From NCBI RefSeq assembly GCF_000420765.1, contig NZ_ATVO01000003.1, forward strand, positions 1 through 64,000: DNA of 64,000 nt, written 5' to 3'. Below, one piece after another: positions 60,885-64,000 of the stretch; position 1 is the stretch's first letter; each line of letters starts with the position of its first letter. The notes beneath the pieces were generated by a model that saw nothing but the letters and a program-made list of their open reading frames with translations, was not told the DNA's origin and ran no database searches. The translations under genes and the position numbers were made by a program. Source of the DNA: Sandarakinorhabdus limnophila DSM 17366 (GTDB lineage: Bacteria > Pseudomonadota > Alphaproteobacteria > Sphingomonadales > Sphingomonadaceae).

Positions 60885-62233
60885 GCCTGCCGCCCCCTCC
60901 ACCCGGCGCGCGCATGCCGCCGGCGCGATCTGACAATCCGCGCCTGGATGCCTTGCTCCGCAAGGCGCACGATCTGCATCCTACCGAGATCGATCTTACG
61001 CTCGGTCGCCTCGAACGCCTGCTCGGCGCGCTCGGCAATCCGCACCACCGCTTGCCACCGGTGTTCCATGTCGCCGGCACCAACGGCAAGGGCAGCACCT
61101 GCGCCATGCTGCGCGCCTGCCTGGAAGCTGAAGGCCGGCGCGTGCATGTCTATTCCAGCCCGCACCTTGTCCGCTTCAACGAGCGGATCCGCCTTGCCGG
61201 CCAATTGATCGACGATGATGCGCTGATCGTGCTGTTGAACGATGTGATCCAGCGCAACGGCGAAGCGCCAATCACCTTCTTCGAACTCACCACGGCCGCC
61301 GCCTTCCTCGCATTCGCCACGGTGGAAGCCGATGCCTGCATCATCGAGGTGGGCCTGGGCGGGCGCATGGACGCCACCAACATCATCCCCACCGCACTGG
61401 TTTCCGGCATCGCGCAACTGGGGTTGGACCACACGCAATGGCTCGGCCCGACCATTCTCGACATCGCCCGCGAAAAGGCTGGCATTGCCTGCAAGGGCGT
61501 GCCGCTGGTGACGGGCCGTCACCCGGCCGCCGTCACCGCCCGCATCGCCGAAGTCGCTGGCCTTGCCGGTGCCAAGCTGCTGATCCGCGGGCAGGATTGG
61601 GATGCGGCCACCTATGAGGGCCAGCTGCATTACCGCGACGAAGCCGGCAAGCTGGCCGTGTCATTGCCGCGCCTTGTGGGCATCCACCAGCACGACAATG
61701 CCGCGCTCGCCATCGCGATGCTGCGTGCGCAGACGGCGCTGCCGGTGAAGGATGCCGCCTATCGCGCCGGCATGGGCTGGGTGGAATGGCCAGCGCGCCT
61801 GCAGAAACTGGAAAGCGGGCCCTTGTGGGCATTGCTGCCAGCGGGCAGCAGCTTGTGGGTCGATGGCGGCCACAATCCCGCCGCCGGCCGTGCCCTGGCC
61901 GAAAGCGTGCGACCCTTGCTGCAATCCGGCCAGCGCCTGCTGTTGGTGACCGGCATGCTGGCCGCCAAGGATGCCGAAGGCTTCCTGAAGAGCTTTGCCG
62001 GCATGGCATCGGCGCTCTATGCCGTGCCGGTGCCGGGCCATGCCGCCCATGATCCCGCCCGGCTCGCCGCGACTGCATCGGCCATGGGCATGGCCGCCAT
62101 GACCGCGCCTGATCTGACCAAAGCCCTGCGTGCCATCGCGCGCAACAGTGAAAGCCCGCCGCTGGTGCTGGTCACCGGATCGTTGCACCTAGCTGGCCGG
62201 GCGCTGGAACTGAACGGCAATCTGCCGAACTGA
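60881..62233 (+). CDS. folC: Folylpolyglutamate synthase / dihydrofolate synthase
   Basis: 450 residues from a GTG overlapping the accD stop. Adds glutamate to dihydropteroate or folates. ATP loop [33 protein letters not shown], and a Mur-ligase-type C-terminal domain with V-D-G-G-H-N-P. Last gene of the rightward chain; XRE is convergent at seven bases. Confidence 0.95.
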   Translation: MSLPPPPPGARMPPARSDNPRLDALLRKAHDLHPTEIDLTLGRLERLLGALGNPHHRLPPVFHVAGTNGKGSTCAMLRACLEAEGRRVHVYSSPHLVRFNERIRLAGQLIDDDALIVLLNDVIQRNGEAPITFFELTTAAAFLAFATVEADACIIEVGLGGRMDATNIIPTALVSGIAQLGLDHTQWLGPTILDIAREKAGIACKGVPLVTGRHPAAVTARIAEVAGLAGAKLLIRGQDWDAATYEGQLHYRDEAGKLAVSLPRLVGIHQHDNAALAIAMLRAQTALPVKDAAYRAGMGWVEWPARLQKLESGPLWALLPAGSSLWVDGGHNPAAGRALAESVRPLLQSGQRLLLVTGMLAAKDAEGFLKSFAGMASALYAVPVPGHAAHDPARLAATASAMGMAAMTAPDLTKALRAIARNSESPPLVLVTGSLHLAGRALELNGNLPN

Positions 62234-62240
62234 GCTTGGC

Positions 62241-62804
62241 CTAGGGCCGCCGCACCAGCATCGTCACCATCGCCAGCCACGGCACCTCGGCCAGCACCTG
62301 CTGGCGCGCCCCGGGCGTTGTGGGCAGCAGCTGGATGCGACTGCCGTCCACGGCGATCAGGCGGCCAAAGGCGAAACGGCCGGCGGGGCGCGGTGCCAGC
62401 ACATCGCGGTTGATGGCGCGGCCGAACTGCTCTGGGGCCAGGCGTTGCGCCCAGAGTTCGTCACCGCTGCGATAATCGCCCTGGGCTGTTTCCACCACCA
62501 TGCCGATCAGATCGGGTTGCGGCTGCGGCGGCAGCAACGTGCGTGGCCGTTCGGGGGCATCGGCGCCATTGCTGCCGATCAGTGCCGCCACCGGCACGTC
62601 CGCCCGATCGGGCAAGGTGACCAGGCTGGAGGCCGGCACCGCCATCGCGGCAGCGATGCGCTCCAGCCAGTCGATCGATACGGTGCGCATACCGGTTTCC
62701 AGCCGCCCGATGGTTTGCGGCGTGGTGGGCGGATCGCAGGCGGCCGCAACATCGGCCAGCGTAAGGCCGCGCGCCTTTCGAACATCACGGATACGGGTGA
62801 GCAT
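62241..62804 (-). CDS. XRE-family transcriptional regulator
   Basis: 187 residues. N-terminal HTH-3 (R-I-R-D-V-R-K-A-R-G-L-T-L-A-D-V-A-A-A and T-I-G-R-L-E-T-G), then a linker and a C-terminal beta-rich domain (D-L-I-G-M-V-V-E-T ... V-P-W-L-A-M-V-T-M-L) that could bind a ligand or be a peptidase-like remnant, without visible Ser/Lys dyad. The palindrome at 62810-62830 lies five bases before the start, so autoregulation is likely. Divergent from the DUF6456 gene. Confidence 0.83.
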   Translation of the reverse strand: MLTRIRDVRKARGLTLADVAAACDPPTTPQTIGRLETGMRTVSIDWLERIAAAMAVPASSLVTLPDRADVPVAALIGSNGADAPERPRTLLPPQPQPDLIGMVVETAQGDYRSGDELWAQRLAPEQFGRAINRDVLAPRPAGRFAFGRLIAVDGSRIQLLPTTPGARQQVLAEVPWLAMVTMLVRRP

Positions 62805-62809
62805 GGATC

Positions 62810-62830
62810 AAATAACCTCTCTGGTTATTT
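62810..62830. promoter_or_regulatory. Operator palindrome in the XRE/DUF6456 divergent promoter
   Basis: AAATAACC (62810-62817) and GGTTATTT (62823-62830) form perfect 8-bp arms around TCTCT. A second inverted repeat CCTCTC (62843-62848)/GAGAGG (62855-62860) follows, and the strand-swapped sequence AGAGGTTAT/AGAGGTAAT occurs in both, so the regulator may bind two sites. Confidence 0.65.
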
Positions 62831-62897
62831 CTGTCCTACAATCCTCTCCTGTGCGAGAGGTAATCCATCATCAACGTGCCGCAACGGAGAAAAGCCG

Positions 62898-63410
62898 ATG
62901 GCTCGCCATGCACAGGAAATCACCCCGGACATCGCACCGCCGACCGAAAATCGCCTGCGCGCCACCCGCATCCTGCCGGCACCCGATATCATCGATCGCG
63001 CCCGAGTGACGGTGAATCTGGCCGAATCGCCGCTGGCCTGGTTAGCGCGGCGTGGCCATGTCTCGCAGATGCAACTGCTGGCAAGCGAACGGCTGCGCGC
63101 CGATTTCTACAATGCGCAATTGGGCCCGCGCGTGACGATGCGCTGGGATCCGCTGCCTGCAGCCGCGCGCGGGCAGGGCGGTCCACCCGATCTTTCCGGG
63201 GGACAGATCGCCGCCAAACGCCGGTTTGAGGCAGCAGTTGCCGCCTGCGGCCCCGGCCTTTCCGATATCGCCTGGCGGGTGATCTGTCAGGGCGAAGGCC
63301 TAGAAGCGGCCGAACGTGCGCTGGGCTGGCCAGTGCGGGCCGGAAAACTCGTGCTGCAACTGGCGCTTGATCGCCTGGTCAGCCATTATGGGCTTCAATC
63401 ATCGGAGTAA
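62898..63410 (+). CDS. DUF6456 domain protein (putative DNA-binding)
   Basis: 170 residues. DUF6456 family, found mainly in alphaproteobacteria, with L-A-W-L-A-R-R-G, S-E-R-L-R-A-D-F-Y-N-A-Q-L-G-P-R-V-T-M-R-W-D and the C-terminal G-L-E-A-A-E-R-A-L-G-W-P-V-R-A-G-K-L-V-L-Q-L-A-L-D-R-L-V-S-H-Y. The last helices resemble an HTH. Sites of action are unknown. GGAG precedes the ATG by 10 bases. It shares its promoter region with the XRE regulator. Confidence 0.82.
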   Translation: MARHAQEITPDIAPPTENRLRATRILPAPDIIDRARVTVNLAESPLAWLARRGHVSQMQLLASERLRADFYNAQLGPRVTMRWDPLPAAARGQGGPPDLSGGQIAAKRRFEAAVAACGPGLSDIAWRVICQGEGLEAAERALGWPVRAGKLVLQLALDRLVSHYGLQSSE

Positions 63411-63416
63411 GCCACC

Positions 63417-63983
63417 ATGCGCCGCCCCACGCTCTTCTTGCCGCTTCTCGTTCTCGCGGCCTGCGGACCCAAAACAGAATCACTGGGCCGGGTGGGCGGC
63501 GCGCCGCCGTCGCTGATGCTCTCTACCCGCCTGCTTACCGCGGAAGGCAACAGCTTGGGCGAAGTCGAACTGCTCCAGATGGCCGAAGGCGTGCAGCTGA
63601 TCGCCACGGTGAAGGGGCTGCCAGCAGGCCAATATGCCATGCACCTGCACGGCGTGGGCCGCTGTGTTGGCCCGGATTTCACCAGCGCCGGTCCGCATTT
63701 CAACCCGGCGGGCAAGCAACACGGGCGTGACAATCCGATGGGTTCCCATGCCGGCGATCTGCCCAATCTGGCCGTGACCGAAAAGGGTGTGGGCGAAATG
63801 AGCCTGATGCTGCCTGGTCTGCGCTTGGCCGATGGCGATACGCCGCTGCTCGATGCCGATGGCGCGGCGGTCGTGCTGCATGCCAAGGCCGATGATTATC
63901 GCAGCGATCCGGCTGGCAACGCGGGCACGCGCATTGCGTGCGGCGAAGTGCGGAAAACAAGTGGGGCGACTGACGGGGCTTGA
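63417..63983 (+). CDS. sodC: Cu/Zn superoxide dismutase, lipoprotein form
   Basis: 188 residues. Lipobox L-A-A-C (C16) predicts a lipid-anchored periplasmic protein. Copper ligands H76, H78, H94 and H155 are in M-H-L-H-G, H-F-N-P and V-L-H-A; H94, H102, H111 and D114 fit the zinc site; the disulfide is C83-C175. Catalytic Arg is in the late T-R-I-A-C-G. The natural family end is at A-C-G-E-V; the last residues come from reading into a tRNA gene on the other strand. Confidence 0.93.
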   Translation: MRRPTLFLPLLVLAACGPKTESLGRVGGAPPSLMLSTRLLTAEGNSLGEVELLQMAEGVQLIATVKGLPAGQYAMHLHGVGRCVGPDFTSAGPHFNPAGKQHGRDNPMGSHAGDLPNLAVTEKGVGEMSLMLPGLRLADGDTPLLDADGAAVVLHAKADDYRSDPAGNAGTRIACGEVRKTSGATDGA

Positions 63984-64000
63984 ACCCGCGACCTCTGGTA
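63962..64000 (-). tRNA. tRNA, 3' part (probably tRNA-His), cut by the window end
   Basis: The minus strand from the window edge reads an anticodon-stem 3' side, variable loop AGGTC, T-arm GCGGG-TTCAAGC-CCCGT, acceptor CAGTCGC, discriminator C and CCA. C73 is the hallmark of tRNA-His; the anticodon itself lies beyond base 64000, so the identity is tentative. It overlaps the last seven codons of sodC. Confidence 0.6.

Overview
The window looks like a chromosomal segment of an alphaproteobacterium, most likely a member of the Sphingomonadales. The evidence is gene content and order: a tonB-exbB-exbD-exbD cluster, overlapping trpF-trpB-trpA-accD-folC genes, an NDUFS4-like complex I accessory gene, a DUF6456 protein, an intracellular PHB depolymerase and a family 5 uracil-DNA glycosylase. 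Four-base ATGA/GTGA overlaps are frequent. Genus-level assignment is not possible from the sequence alone.

Bases 1 to about 17,120 are accessory in character and visibly less GC-rich than the rest. They begin inside a giant YDG-repeat surface protein (open at the left edge) coupled to an IalB-family exported protein. Next comes a leftward catabolic unit: TetR regulator, berberine-bridge-type FAD oxidase, DAPG/phloretin-hydrolase-type C-C hydrolase, and a membrane-anchored FAH-family hydrolase. A second unit follows, a TetR regulator with an acyl-CoA ligase, divergent from a nitronate-monooxygenase-like flavoenzyme. Together these suggest an uncharacterised route for cleaving an acylated phenol or polyketide-like compound and activating the released acid as a CoA ester. 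Then come a beta-propeller protein with a haem-c motif, a four-helix membrane protein, a 37-codon crotonase remnant, a GST, and a gene-poor stretch that ends at the 3' end of a tRNA-Gln gene. That is the usual place for an integrated island boundary, although no integrase is present.

From 17.2 kb onward the sequence is mostly core genome. It holds Ppx/GppA and RlmE; the agmatine-to-putrescine pair AguA/AguB; UDG and FolK; tRNA-Lys; a dienelactone hydrolase, FKBP, diiron-like hydrolase and patatin; GdhA, DUF4188 and an acetolactate-synthase-like enzyme; a lipid kinase; NAD(P)H oxidoreductase; MoaE, MoaD and PgsA; nitroreductase; GST; UvrC; an NPP-type phosphodiesterase lipoprotein; and an SDR-FolB pterin pair. 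The TonB system follows, closed by a strong terminator. After it come an SDR, an MsbA-like ABC exporter, PhaZ, an ABC-F ATPase, a PepSY/response-regulator/histidine-kinase module, chorismate mutase, a polyprenyl diphosphate synthase, a complex I accessory subunit and tRNA-Arg. A decayed metallo-beta-lactamase-fold gene, a cyclophilin and methionine aminopeptidase come next. A long rightward chain (CinA-like, LapA-like, PyrF, TrpF, TrpB, TrpA, AccD, FolC) follows. The window ends with an XRE regulator divergent from the DUF6456 gene, a SodC lipoprotein, and the 3' part of a tRNA gene that overlaps the sodC end.

I see no CRISPR array, prophage, intact insertion sequence, rRNA or replication origin. 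The least explained part is 6.0-16.8 kb: the paired C-C hydrolases, BBE-like oxidase and ligase under two TetR regulators, each with a clear palindromic operator candidate.
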